Shown here: piece by piece, positions 43,349 to 52,246 of the stretch
How the letters are laid out: the number at the start of each line of letters is the position of its first letter
Numbering within the stretch: the first letter of the stretch is position 1
Source of the DNA: Cocleimonas sp.
GTDB taxonomy: Bacteria > Pseudomonadota > Gammaproteobacteria > Thiotrichales > Thiotrichaceae
DNA: 64,000 nucleotides
Reading direction: 5' to 3'
NCBI GenBank assembly: GCA_021647365.1
Contig: JAKIUW010000003.1
Location: forward strand, 1 to 64,000
The notes under the pieces: model-generated
Told to the model about the DNA's origin: nothing
Database searches by the model: none
The model's input: the letters and a program-made list of their open reading frames with translations, nothing else
Translations under genes and position numbers: made by a program

Positions 43349-46099
43349 TTAATCTGCATTACAAGCAGTAGGACATTCTTCAACGTATACCAAAATCAAT
43401 GCGCTGGTCTTGTAACCTTTATCATCAACAATGCCGTACCAGAAACTATCTGTACCAGTGAAACCAGAGTTTGGTGTGTACTTAATAGTACTACCCATGA
43501 TCGTCGCTGTTCCATTATCAGGCTGGTCTACTGACTCGATCCTTAAACCAGAACCCGAATCATTAGCTAAAACATTGATTGAAACCGCTTCACCTTCAGT
43601 TGTAGAAACATCATCTGGCTCAGCATCTGTACATCCTGTAGTACAACCTCCATCACCTGTTATATTTACTGTGATATTAGCCGTTGCTGTGTGTCCGTTG
43701 CCGTCACTGATTGTGTAACTAAAGGTATCAGTACCATTACCACATGAAGCAACTGGTGTATAGACAACCGTATTACCATTAATAACCGCAGTACCAAGAC
43801 TTGGATCACCAAGACTAAGGATACTTAGCGTATCGCCATCAGGATCAGTATCATTGCCTAACACACTGATTGTAACCGCATCACAACCTGCTGAAGCAGT
43901 ATCGTCATTAGCAACAGGAGCTTCATTCGCTGGTCCAGCTACTGTAACTGTAACTGTCGCAGTATCTGTTCCACCGTTACCATCAGAGATAGTGTAGGTA
44001 AATGTATCAGTACCAACAAACCCAGTTGCAGGTGTGTAAACTAACTTACCATTTACCTTCGTTACAGTTCCGCCTTGTGCACCCTGCGTGAAAGAATCAA
44101 TCGTCAGATTATCATTCTCAGGATCAGTATCATTACCAGCCACATCAATCGTAACAGGTGTATTCATATCCGTTGAGTCTGAATCATTAACTGCATCAGG
44201 TGCTGTATTGCCAGGTTGACATTGACCTGTAACAGTCACATTTACAGTTGCTGTTGACGTATTGCCATTTGAATCAGTAATTGTGTATGTGAAACTATCA
44301 TCACCAACGTAATTATCATTTGGCGTGTATTTGATAGTGCCATCAGCTAGTACTACCGCAGTTCCGTTTGAAGGGGCGCTTGCAATTGTAACTGTCGCAT
44401 TGCCAGAACCTTGATTATCATTCTCGAGTACATTGACAGTTATCATGCTACAAGTTTCTACCGTTACACTATCATCTGTTGCAACTGGCAATGTTGGGTT
44501 AGTCGGTGGCGTTACGGGTGGTACAACCGGTGGAACCGTTGGCGTAGGATTAGTTGACGTAAATGTACTTACATTACGGTCATGTCTAATATTGTTATGC
44601 ATTGCACGTTTGATCCAAGCTGGAGATGTTGGAATTACTTCTGTTCTCCAGATTACACGTGGAGCACCTGGCTTGCCACTTGATACCATTACGTTCTTAG
44701 CACCTGTTGGTACGTTCTTGAAGCCTGTCGCTACACGACGCGTTCCTGTACGAACATTTTGTGTCTCTGTACGGTAACCTGTTTTGTATGCTTTACGCTC
44801 AGATACATACTCAATATCTACACGACGGTTCTTGAAACCTTGATCCGGTGTATTAGGGTATTTAGGATGTCCTTTACCTAAACCACGTGCAATAAGATGA
44901 TCTGCATTGAAACCATTCTTAATTAAGAATGCTCTTACTTCTTGTGCACGTTGCTCTGATAAACGCTGATCGTAAGCTGCATTACCTAGACCACAAGTAT
45001 TACCCGTGATACGGATTGAACCTTTGTAACCATTTCTACGAATTTCTGTCGCAATCTGCTTTAAGCGAGTCTGAGCAGAAGGAATTAGCTTAGCACTATT
45101 AAGTTTGAAGAAAGTCTGACCTTCAAGTGCCATTGTGCTTTTAATCAATTGCTTGTATGGCTTACGAACTGTTTTCTTACCATATGTTGCTACTGTTTTA
45201 TACGTAGGTACACGCTTGTATGAACGCTTTTGTGCGTAACGAGGCGCAACTGCTTTACCTGGTACTTCAACACGTACACGCTTGTAACGTCTATCAGGCT
45301 GGTAAATGCTTGCTCCACCAAAGTCGTAACGGTAACTAACTCTTCCGTTTACGTCTGTATCAGATTTTTTATCAAGGCCACCGCTCTTCTTAGAAGCCGC
45401 AACATCTAAGCCTAAGCTATGAGGCGTTCCTTGGAAGAATTTTTCGATACCTGCTGAAAGCGTAGTATTCTTTGCATCACTCTCGTTGTTACCAACATCA
45501 TCACTCCACTCATGATCAAGACCTGCACGTACGCGCATGTTTGAATCTTTTAAGAATGTACCAACGCTACCACCGACTCCGTAGTCATAAGCTTTAGTTG
45601 CAGTCGTTCCAGTAATTGATTTTCTACCAGATAGGCCTTTGCTTACGTGACCTTCCCAGAACATAGCTTCTGTTTCTTGCCCGTAACCTAAAGTTGCTCT
45701 ATCGTGTCCGTTAGCATTACGATCGTAAGCCGCTGTTACTTTATTTACACGACCACCACTGTACCAGTTGTGGTTGATTTGACCGCCACGACCTTTAAGG
45801 CCTTTATCTTCGCCTTTAATATCAAAATCACCCCACAGACCAACACTTGTGCTGCTGTTTTGTGATTCTGAAATAACTTGATTAACATCTAGGCCAACAT
45901 CTCCATCGTCTGTAATGCTGACGCCTAGTTGAGTATTACCACCTACGTACTCATGATTAACACTGTTAACTTGTTTAGCGGGTTGATACTGCTGGCTACC
46001 GTAAGGTGCTGCTGTTACTGAGCTAGCTAGTATAACTGCTGAACTAAATACAAACGGCAAATAAGCCCATTTGTAACTCCTTGTTTGATTGCTTTTCAT
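43349..46099 (-). CDS. Large outer-membrane protein: barrel, OmpA-like domain and four cadherin-like repeats (paralogue 2)
   Basis: A 916-residue paralogue of the gene at 38697 with the same signal peptide, barrel region, YKRVPTYKTV linker and OmpA-like domain (about 327-428), again with GNTCGLG in place of GHTD. A Pro/Thr-rich linker (PTVPPVVPPVTPPTNP) leads to four, not seven, repeats of about 95 residues (from about 533). It ends in a Cys-containing tail (VYVEECPTACNAD). I set the start at 46099 (MKSNQ), matching the paralogue; a reading from 46159 adds 20 residues without a ribosome-binding site. Repeat number differs between paralogues, while the N-terminal halves are nearly identical in places. 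Confidence 0.82.
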   Translation of the reverse strand: MKSNQTRSYKWAYLPFVFSSAVILASSVTAAPYGSQQYQPAKQVNSVNHEYVGGNTQLGVSITDDGDVGLDVNQVISESQNSSTSVGLWGDFDIKGEDKGLKGRGGQINHNWYSGGRVNKVTAAYDRNANGHDRATLGYGQETEAMFWEGHVSKGLSGRKSITGTTATKAYDYGVGGSVGTFLKDSNMRVRAGLDHEWSDDVGNNESDAKNTTLSAGIEKFFQGTPHSLGLDVAASKKSGGLDKKSDTDVNGRVSYRYDFGGASIYQPDRRYKRVRVEVPGKAVAPRYAQKRSYKRVPTYKTVATYGKKTVRKPYKQLIKSTMALEGQTFFKLNSAKLIPSAQTRLKQIATEIRRNGYKGSIRITGNTCGLGNAAYDQRLSEQRAQEVRAFLIKNGFNADHLIARGLGKGHPKYPNTPDQGFKNRRVDIEYVSERKAYKTGYRTETQNVRTGTRRVATGFKNVPTGAKNVMVSSGKPGAPRVIWRTEVIPTSPAWIKRAMHNNIRHDRNVSTFTSTNPTPTVPPVVPPVTPPTNPTLPVATDDSVTVETCSMITVNVLENDNQGSGNATVTIASAPSNGTAVVLADGTIKYTPNDNYVGDDSFTYTITDSNGNTSTATVNVTVTGQCQPGNTAPDAVNDSDSTDMNTPVTIDVAGNDTDPENDNLTIDSFTQGAQGGTVTKVNGKLVYTPATGFVGTDTFTYTISDGNGGTDTATVTVTVAGPANEAPVANDDTASAGCDAVTISVLGNDTDPDGDTLSILSLGDPSLGTAVINGNTVVYTPVASCGNGTDTFSYTISDGNGHTATANITVNITGDGGCTTGCTDAEPDDVSTTEGEAVSINVLANDSGSGLRIESVDQPDNGTATIMGSTIKYTPNSGFTGTDSFWYGIVDDKGYKTSALILVYVEECPTACNAD

Positions 46100-46535
46100 T
46101 TTGATCTCTCTTTTAGATTCAGTTAATAGGTTTAATTGAAGCACTGCATATATCTGCAATTATTTTTCACTTAATACTTTCAGCGCTTCAATTACCGCTT
46201 GCGTCCATCGCATTAAGCATGTTCCTATTATCAAACTGATTCATTATTGAAAGAATTCCCTCTCATCAGAGCAAAAGTACAATTAGTACCATTCTTCGGG
46301 AAAACACTACCTCCATTTTTTTAGTTTCTACTTTTCGTTTTGATATGTCGCTCAAATTTTACCCATTCACTTTACCAAGCGTTATTGTTCGCTATACTCG
46401 GAATCAATGCTTATTTGGAAGCGGAAAAAGTCTGGCTAAGTTAGCTCTGCAGAGTTTATGTGCTGGAAACATTGATTGAGATAGCCAACCCCCATAGAAT
46501 GTCTTTATTTTATTTAAGAAAGTTAAGGTATTGTC
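46100..46535. other. Intergenic region upstream of paralogue 2 and of a small membrane gene
   Basis: About 440 bases between divergent genes. It contains the leader motif of paralogue 2 (46249-46281). I see no gene, tRNA or CACACC arm in it. Confidence 0.5.
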
Positions 46536-46958
46536 ATGGCTATTTTTAAATTCTTTCCTTTGTTTGGTATTTTATTGGGTGCCTTTTGGGGACTACATCA
46601 AATAGGATATTTCCCTGATAAGTTAAATGATGTTCTTTTTTATATAAAGTTACCCTCAGGTGCTTTTTGGAAGCCAACGTGGGGAGACCTTGTTGTAATA
46701 GTAGGTTTAATAACACTTTATATAGAGATATTTAAATCAACACGAACATCCAGTATTTCTATCGTGGATCACACTTTATCAACGATAGTGTTTGTTGCTT
46801 TTTTGGTTTCTTGGATGGTTTTTCCTTGGACTATTGGAGAAAAAAGCAACTCTACTTTTTTATTATTAACCGTCATGACATTCATAGATGTCATTGCAGG
46901 ATTTACAATTACCATTGCCGCTGCTCGCCGTGACTTTTCTATGGGTGACAGAGGCTAA
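46536..46958 (+). CDS. Small four-span membrane protein of unknown function
   Basis: A 140-residue protein with four probable spans: FKFFPLFGILLGAFWGLHQ, DLVVIVGLITLYIEIF, TIVFVAFLVSWMVFPW and the last around FLLLTVMTFIDVIAGFTITI. It ends in a short basic tail (AARRDFSMGDRG). I do not recognise a family. It lies 24 bp before the coiled-coil OmpA gene on the same strand, so the two are probably co-transcribed. Confidence 0.65.
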   Translation: MAIFKFFPLFGILLGAFWGLHQIGYFPDKLNDVLFYIKLPSGAFWKPTWGDLVVIVGLITLYIEIFKSTRTSSISIVDHTLSTIVFVAFLVSWMVFPWTIGEKSNSTFLLLTVMTFIDVIAGFTITIAAARRDFSMGDRG

Positions 46959-46982
46959 ACAATTAATTTTGGAGACAATATC

Positions 46983-49406
46983 ATGCAAAGACTCATGAAA
47001 ATAACCATAAGGAAAACCATGCAAGCGACTTCGTTAAAAACACTTTTAGTAAGCAGTATCATTAGTGGTGCAATACTACTTCCTTCTCAACAAAGCATGG
47101 CTGATCCGTTTCCAATCTCATTTCCCAATTTAAATACCCAAGCTCCCTCATGGGCTGCTGGACAAACGCCTATCGCATGGGGAGACTGTATTCCTGTACC
47201 TGTTAACACCATGCCTTTTCCCCAAGGCAATATGCATAATATGAATATGGGTGCTCTTTCTCAACCCATGATGCCTTTCCCAACACCCATGCCTCCTATG
47301 GCTAAGCAACAAGGTATTCCAACAAATATTTCACCACCACCTAGCCCATTTTTTAATAGCAATCCCGCGCCGACACCTTTTCAAATGCCTCCAGCTCCAC
47401 AGGTTGCTTGTGATGACACGAGCAAAAATGAACTACAAGCTTTACAAGCGAGATATAAGCAAGCGGCATCTGCCTCTAAAAATAAAATTGAAGAAATTAC
47501 CCAGGCATTAAATGATGCCAATAACCAAATGGCTGATGCCCGAATGATTATTGAGAAACTTTCTAATGAAAGTGGGAAAAATAGAGCAAAAGGGGTCAAT
47601 GCTTTAGCAGATTTACAAAGCCAGCTCACATTGTTAAATAATAAAAACAAAGATTTACAAACAGAGCTATCCACAGCAAAGGCTAATGATTCAAAACAAG
47701 CATTAGAAGATGCCAATATCAAGTTATCATCACTTGGAAAGCTTCAAGAAAACCAAGAAAACAACCGTATTAGCTTACATAAAGAACTTGAACGTGCGAA
47801 AAAAACCATCAATGAACAGGGGGAAAACCTCTCGATTTTACGTAATAACGTATCTAATAAAAGCACACAAAACACTCAAGAGAGTACTCTTCTAAAAAAG
47901 CAGCTAACTGATCTGGATAATGTAAATAAAACATTGCAAGCACAGTTGGCTACTGCGAGTAATGATGCTGGCGCACAAGCGAGAAAGCTAACAGCATTAG
48001 GACAAGCTGCAACGGAATTAGCCGCTGTGAAAAGTGCATACAAGGCTCGCAACGATGAAAACGTAGCCCTCAAAAAACAGTTAGCAGATTTTAATAATTC
48101 TAATAAAACACTACAATCACAGCTAGCTACTGCGAGTAATGATGCAGGCGCACAAGCAAGAAAGCTAACCGCTTTAGGACAATCAGCAACAGAACTTACA
48201 GCATTAAGAAGCGCTTACAAAGCACGTAACGATGAAGTAACACTGCTCAAAAAAGATCAAGAAGGCCTTAATAATAAGCTAAGCTCGCTACATACTGCTG
48301 CTACACTAAAAAGCACTCAAGATAACAATACAATTGATGCACTGAAAAAGAAACTTGCTGATTTTGATGGCGTAAACAAATCATTAAAAACTCAGCTAGC
48401 ATCTGCTGAAGCTGGCGCTGGCGCACAGGCAAGAAAGCTCACCGCACTAGGTCAATCGGCTACCGAGTTAACCGCATTGAAAAGTGCTTACAAAGCGCGC
48501 AACGATGAAGCAGAAGAACTAAAGTTGAAACTAAAAGGCAGCCAAGAATTTGCAAACACCTGTAAGTTTGAAGTAGCTGACCTTAAGAAGAAGCTCTTCG
48601 AATCAGGTAATAATTCAAAAACATTGCTAGGAAGAATCGCTACTTTAGAAAGTACAACAGCAAGCCAAGCAAGAAAAATTACCGCACTAGCGGCAACAAG
48701 CTTAGAGTTAGACGGACTAAAAAGTGCGTATAAAGATCTTAGCTCAAAAAAGATTGAGCTAACAAGCAAGCTAAGCGCAGCTACAGCAGACACGGATAAA
48801 GATGGCGTGCTTGATAGCGCCGATAAGTGTCCGTTCTCATTGGCTGGTGTTGAAGTAAATGCCATTGGCTGTCTTGCTGATTCGGATAACGATGGGGTTA
48901 CAAATAGCAAAGACAACTGCCCAGGATCGCCTATTGGTAGCCATGTGAACGCTGAAGGTTGCCCCCGAATTACAGATACAGATGGCGACGCTGTTGCTGA
49001 TGCCAGTGACCTTTGTCCAGCAACGCCTGCGGGCACAACTGTTAATGAATTTGGATGCGCTCCTACCGAAAATATCACGCTAAAAGGTGTGAACTTCACA
49101 ACGGGTTCTGCTCGTTTAACCACAAGCTCTCTACCCATTTTAGCGGCAGCGGCTGTTACGCTTAAGCAAAACCCAAATCTTAAAATTGAGATTGCGGGTT
49201 ATACCGACAACCAAGGTGCTGGCTTTATTAACAAACGTCTTTCTCAACGCCGTGCAAACTCAGTCATGATTGAGTTAATAAAAAATGGGGTTGATGCAAA
49301 CAGCCTTACAGCAAAAGGTTATGGTGAGAAGAACCCAATTGCTAGTAACCGTACAGCAAACGGTCGAGCAACTAATCGCCGTGTTGAATTAAAAATTCAA
49401 AAGTAA
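46983..49406 (+). CDS. OmpA-family protein with repeated coiled coil and thrombospondin type 3 repeats
   Basis: An 807-residue envelope protein. Signal peptide (ending SMADPF, about residue 41), a Pro/Met/Asn-rich segment (about 60-140), then 430 residues of coiled coil containing four copies of a roughly 40-residue unit with core AGAQARKLTALGQSATEL (at about 320, 380, 471 and 553, the last degenerate). TSP3 calcium-binding repeats follow at about 603-690 (DTDKDGVLDSADKCP, DSDNDGVTNSKDNCP, DTDGDAVADASDLCP). A C-terminal OmpA domain ends the protein (about 700-805) with canonical GYTDNQG and LSQRRANSV. The start has GGAG eight bases upstream. The long rod could bridge outer membrane and peptidoglycan. 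A strong terminator follows. Confidence 0.88.
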   Translation: MQRLMKITIRKTMQATSLKTLLVSSIISGAILLPSQQSMADPFPISFPNLNTQAPSWAAGQTPIAWGDCIPVPVNTMPFPQGNMHNMNMGALSQPMMPFPTPMPPMAKQQGIPTNISPPPSPFFNSNPAPTPFQMPPAPQVACDDTSKNELQALQARYKQAASASKNKIEEITQALNDANNQMADARMIIEKLSNESGKNRAKGVNALADLQSQLTLLNNKNKDLQTELSTAKANDSKQALEDANIKLSSLGKLQENQENNRISLHKELERAKKTINEQGENLSILRNNVSNKSTQNTQESTLLKKQLTDLDNVNKTLQAQLATASNDAGAQARKLTALGQAATELAAVKSAYKARNDENVALKKQLADFNNSNKTLQSQLATASNDAGAQARKLTALGQSATELTALRSAYKARNDEVTLLKKDQEGLNNKLSSLHTAATLKSTQDNNTIDALKKKLADFDGVNKSLKTQLASAEAGAGAQARKLTALGQSATELTALKSAYKARNDEAEELKLKLKGSQEFANTCKFEVADLKKKLFESGNNSKTLLGRIATLESTTASQARKITALAATSLELDGLKSAYKDLSSKKIELTSKLSAATADTDKDGVLDSADKCPFSLAGVEVNAIGCLADSDNDGVTNSKDNCPGSPIGSHVNAEGCPRITDTDGDAVADASDLCPATPAGTTVNEFGCAPTENITLKGVNFTTGSARLTTSSLPILAAAAVTLKQNPNLKIEIAGYTDNQGAGFINKRLSQRRANSVMIELIKNGVDANSLTAKGYGEKNPIASNRTANGRATNRRVELKIQK

Positions 49407-49427
49407 CACTCACGAAAGCTGTATACT

Positions 49428-49459
49428 AAAAAGCCTCCAATAATATTGGAGGCTTTTTA
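49428..49459. terminator. Intrinsic terminator after the coiled-coil OmpA gene
   Basis: AAAAAGCCTCCAATA / TATTGGAGGCTTTTT is a perfect stem, AT-flanked on both sides, 22 bp past the stop codon. Confidence 0.92.
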
Positions 49460-49491
49460 GTTTCTACAACCCTTTGCTAACAATATATCCA

Positions 49492-49517
49492 ATCATGTAA
49501 AAGTGGGGGGGTGTACT
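49492..49517 (-). repeat. CACACC repeat arm upstream of ksgA
   Basis: G-rich arm with seven G and a GTGTACTT end, 20 bp before the ksgA start. Like the copy before ccmA, it lies in a 5' rather than a 3' region. Confidence 0.85.
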
Positions 49518-49537
49518 TATAAAACACTTAATCCTAC

Positions 49538-50353
49538 ATGCAAAAATACAAAACAAAAAAACGCTTTGGGCAACACTTCTTGCATGACCACCACGTCATT
49601 CAAAAACTCATCTATGAAATAAACCCATTGCCTTCGGACTTAATGGTTGAGATTGGCCCGGGCTTAGGCGCACTCACTTTTCCTATCTTAGACAAGCTTG
49701 ATAAGCTCCACGTCGTCGAGATTGATAGAGATGTGATTAAGCGTTTAGAGCAAAAAAACCACCCTAAATTATCTATCCATAGCGTTGATGCGCTGGATTA
49801 TGATTTTAGTACATTAACGAAAACGACAGAGGATGATAAACCTTTAAGAGTCGTAGGAAACCTACCTTACAATATTTCTACACCTTTAATTTTTCACTTA
49901 CTCGAACCCTTGAGTAATACCAATAAACAGCAGTCTTCCGTCAAAGATATGCACTTTATGCTGCAAAATGAAGTGGTCGAACGCATTACTGCAAAACCTG
50001 GCAATAAGTCATTCGGGCGGCTTTCAGTAATGGTGCAATATTATTGTGAGACTGAATACTTATTCTTTGTAGGACCAGAATCTTTTGATCCACCACCCAA
50101 AGTGGATTCTGCCATTTTACGTTTAACACCATGGAAAGAGCGCCCTTATAAAGCCACTGATGATAAACAACTTTCTACTTTAGTGGCTCAAGCTTTTTCA
50201 ATGCGCCGAAAAACACTGCGTAATAATTTAAAGAAAACTATCAGTGCAGAGCAAATAGAAAGCCTAGGCATTGATCCAAGCCATCGAGCTGAAACATTAA
50301 GTGTTGAAGATTTTGTGAAGTTGAGCAACTTGGTTTCAAACCTAAGCACCTAA
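49538..50353 (+). CDS. rsmA: 16S rRNA dimethyladenosine transferase (RsmA/KsgA)
   Basis: SAM-dependent enzyme that dimethylates two adjacent adenines near the 3' end of 16S rRNA (A1518 and A1519 in E. coli). The N-terminus KKRFGQHFLHD is conserved. The SAM loop is EIGPGLGALTFPIL, and the catalytic motif GNLPYNISTPLIFHL. The length is 271 residues. The usual pdxA and surA neighbours are absent; hemW follows after 5 bp. Confidence 0.96.
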   Translation: MQKYKTKKRFGQHFLHDHHVIQKLIYEINPLPSDLMVEIGPGLGALTFPILDKLDKLHVVEIDRDVIKRLEQKNHPKLSIHSVDALDYDFSTLTKTTEDDKPLRVVGNLPYNISTPLIFHLLEPLSNTNKQQSSVKDMHFMLQNEVVERITAKPGNKSFGRLSVMVQYYCETEYLFFVGPESFDPPPKVDSAILRLTPWKERPYKATDDKQLSTLVAQAFSMRRKTLRNNLKKTISAEQIESLGIDPSHRAETLSVEDFVKLSNLVSNLST

Positions 50354-50358
50354 AACAA

Positions 50359-51498
50359 ATGACACCCATTCCACTCAGTCTTTATATTCACATTCCTTGG
50401 TGCGTGAAAAAATGCCCCTACTGCGACTTTAATTCGCATGAAGCACGCCAAGAAGTCCCAGAAGAACAATATATAAAAGCACTACTCACCGACCTTGAAT
50501 CTGAACTTCCACACATCTGGGGTCGACCACTGGAATCCATTTTCATTGGTGGCGGGACACCTAGTTTATTCTCAGCCGATGGCATTGATAAATTACTGTG
50601 TGGTTTGCGCGAGCGATTACCCCTTCGCCCCAGAATGGAAATCACCATGGAGGCAAACCCAGGCACATTCGAGCAAGAGCGTTTTAGCGCCTATCGACAA
50701 GCAGGGATTAACCGCCTCTCCATTGGCGTACAAAGTTTTAATGATAAGCACCTCAAAGCATTGGGAAGAATACACGGTAGTGATGAAGCACAGAAAGCTG
50801 CTGAAATTGCAAAAAACGCAGGCTTTAGTAATTTCAATCTCGACCTTATGTTTGGTTTACCAGAACAAAGTATTGAACAAGCGTTGGCTGACTTACAACA
50901 AGCGATTGATTGCCAGCCAAGTCATATTTCTTGGTATCAACTTACCATCGAAGAAAACACCTTATTTCACCACACCCCCCCTGTTTTACCGCAAGATGAC
51001 CTGCTATGGGAAATGCAACAACAAGGACAAGCGTTACTCGCACAGGCAGGTTACACACAGTATGAAGTATCTGCCTACGCGCAAAAGAATAAACGCTGTC
51101 AGCACAACATAAATTATTGGCAGTTTGGTGATTACCTTGGCATTGGTGCTGGCGCACATGGGAAACTAAGTATGCCTGATGGCACGGTAAGCCGTCATAC
51201 CAAATATAGACACCCTGAAAAATATATGCAAACTGCCCTGCAAGGCGCGCCACGCTCAAGTGAAAAGTTATTAAGCGAAAGTGATCTTTGTTTTGAATAC
51301 ATACTCAATATCATAAGATTAAAACAAAGTTTCACTAAAGATGATTTTGAAGCACGGACACAACTTTCATTTACAAGCATTGATCCAAAGATAAACAAAG
51401 CTATTGAAAGTGGTTTAATCAATGTAACAGAAGGGAGTTATGCGACAACAGAAAAAGGCTGGGCTTTTCTTAATAATGTGATGGAAATGTTTTTATAA
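50359..51498 (+). CDS. hemW: HemW, radical SAM heme-binding protein (formerly coproporphyrinogen-dehydrogenase-like)
   Basis: Radical SAM protein thought to insert heme into target proteins. The iron-sulfur motif is IPWCVKKCPYCDF, with Cys15, Cys19 and Cys22. The SAM-binding GGGTPSLFS and the NRLSIGVQSFNDKHLKALGR region are present. The length of 379 residues is typical of HemW rather than the longer HemN. The codons for HTPPVLP at about 50970 resemble the CACACC core, but a proline pair there is normal in the family. Confidence 0.93.
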   Translation: MTPIPLSLYIHIPWCVKKCPYCDFNSHEARQEVPEEQYIKALLTDLESELPHIWGRPLESIFIGGGTPSLFSADGIDKLLCGLRERLPLRPRMEITMEANPGTFEQERFSAYRQAGINRLSIGVQSFNDKHLKALGRIHGSDEAQKAAEIAKNAGFSNFNLDLMFGLPEQSIEQALADLQQAIDCQPSHISWYQLTIEENTLFHHTPPVLPQDDLLWEMQQQGQALLAQAGYTQYEVSAYAQKNKRCQHNINYWQFGDYLGIGAGAHGKLSMPDGTVSRHTKYRHPEKYMQTALQGAPRSSEKLLSESDLCFEYILNIIRLKQSFTKDDFEARTQLSFTSIDPKINKAIESGLINVTEGSYATTEKGWAFLNNVMEMFL

Positions 51499-51510
51499 TT
51501 CTACAAATAG

Positions 51511-51587
51511 AAAAGCACACACCCCCACTTTTACATGATGTTTGCTCTACATCTAAAACACCCTGTAAAAGTGGGGGGGTGTGCTTT
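51511..51587. repeat. CACACC hairpin between convergent hemW and the DUF937 gene
   Basis: C-arm (51511-51540) and G-arm (51563-51587), both of the CCACTTTT subtype, separated by 22 bases. They lie between two converging stop codons and could terminate both transcripts. Confidence 0.88.
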
Positions 51588-51610
51588 AATTAAAACAATT
51601 TGTTATCTCA

Positions 51611-52147
51611 CTAACGAGACATAAAGGCTTTAAACGCCATACCTAAAACATCATCAATCATTGAGCCATCTTTATCTCTATCAAATATTTTTGTTAAGAA
51701 TCCTGTTGATTGTTGACGTGCACTTCCGCCACCTAGCATCTTCTTACCCAGCGCACCCATGACCATACTGGCAACAACAGGCAGCATTTTCTTTAGTAAT
51801 GAACTACTTAAGCCTGTCTCTTTTGATGCGCGTTTTGTAACATGGCGACTAACGTCTTTATTACCAAAGATATGACCAAGAATATCATTGCCTTCATTGG
51901 TCGTTTCTTTGCGACCGAGCAATGAAGGATCATCAAGATAGCGAGAGTGATTCCCTTTATTAAGCGCATCAAACAAGCTACCCATGCCTCGTTCATTTTG
52001 TGTATTTTGACCTAATCCGCGAGAAAGCGACTTGGCAAGAGATGAAATTGCGTCTTTGGCTTGTGAATCATTAACACCAAAGTTTTTGCCAAATTCAGAA
52101 AGGGCATTTGAGTTGCTTTTATCAAAGAGTAGATCAGTAATATTCAA
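51611..52147 (-). CDS. DUF937 family protein
   Basis: A 178-residue protein of unknown function. The DUF937 hallmark is GNDILGHIFGNKDVSRHVTK, then TGLSSSLLKKMLPVVASMVM. Near the C-terminus is an EF-hand-like Asp loop (DRDKDGSMIDD). I start it at the TTG at 52147 because AGGAG lies seven bases upstream. The longer frame from 52174 begins upstream of that site and encodes nine unlikely residues over the ribosome-binding site. It follows the three pilus ATPase genes on the same strand. Confidence 0.75.
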   Translation of the reverse strand: MNITDLLFDKSNSNALSEFGKNFGVNDSQAKDAISSLAKSLSRGLGQNTQNERGMGSLFDALNKGNHSRYLDDPSLLGRKETTNEGNDILGHIFGNKDVSRHVTKRASKETGLSSSLLKKMLPVVASMVMGALGKKMLGGGSARQQSTGFLTKIFDRDKDGSMIDDVLGMAFKAFMSR

Positions 52148-52246
52148 GGGGTATCTCCTATAGTTAGATAGCACTAACTATAGGATAACGCTGATTAATA
52201 CGCAATTTTAGTAGCGTATATTTTGTAAAACATGATGACTTCCGAA

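Noticed and set aside
46983..49406. Phage tail-fibre-like or S-layer origin for the long coiled-coil protein
   Set aside because: The signal peptide, TSP3 repeats and C-terminal OmpA domain identify an envelope protein; no phage genes are near.
50970..50990. Repeat-like core (CACACCCCCCCTGTTTTAC) inside hemW
   Set aside because: It matches 17 of 19 core bases, but the encoded HTPPVLP fits the family pattern in this loop (Pro-Pro-x-Leu-Pro), so convergence is more likely than insertion.
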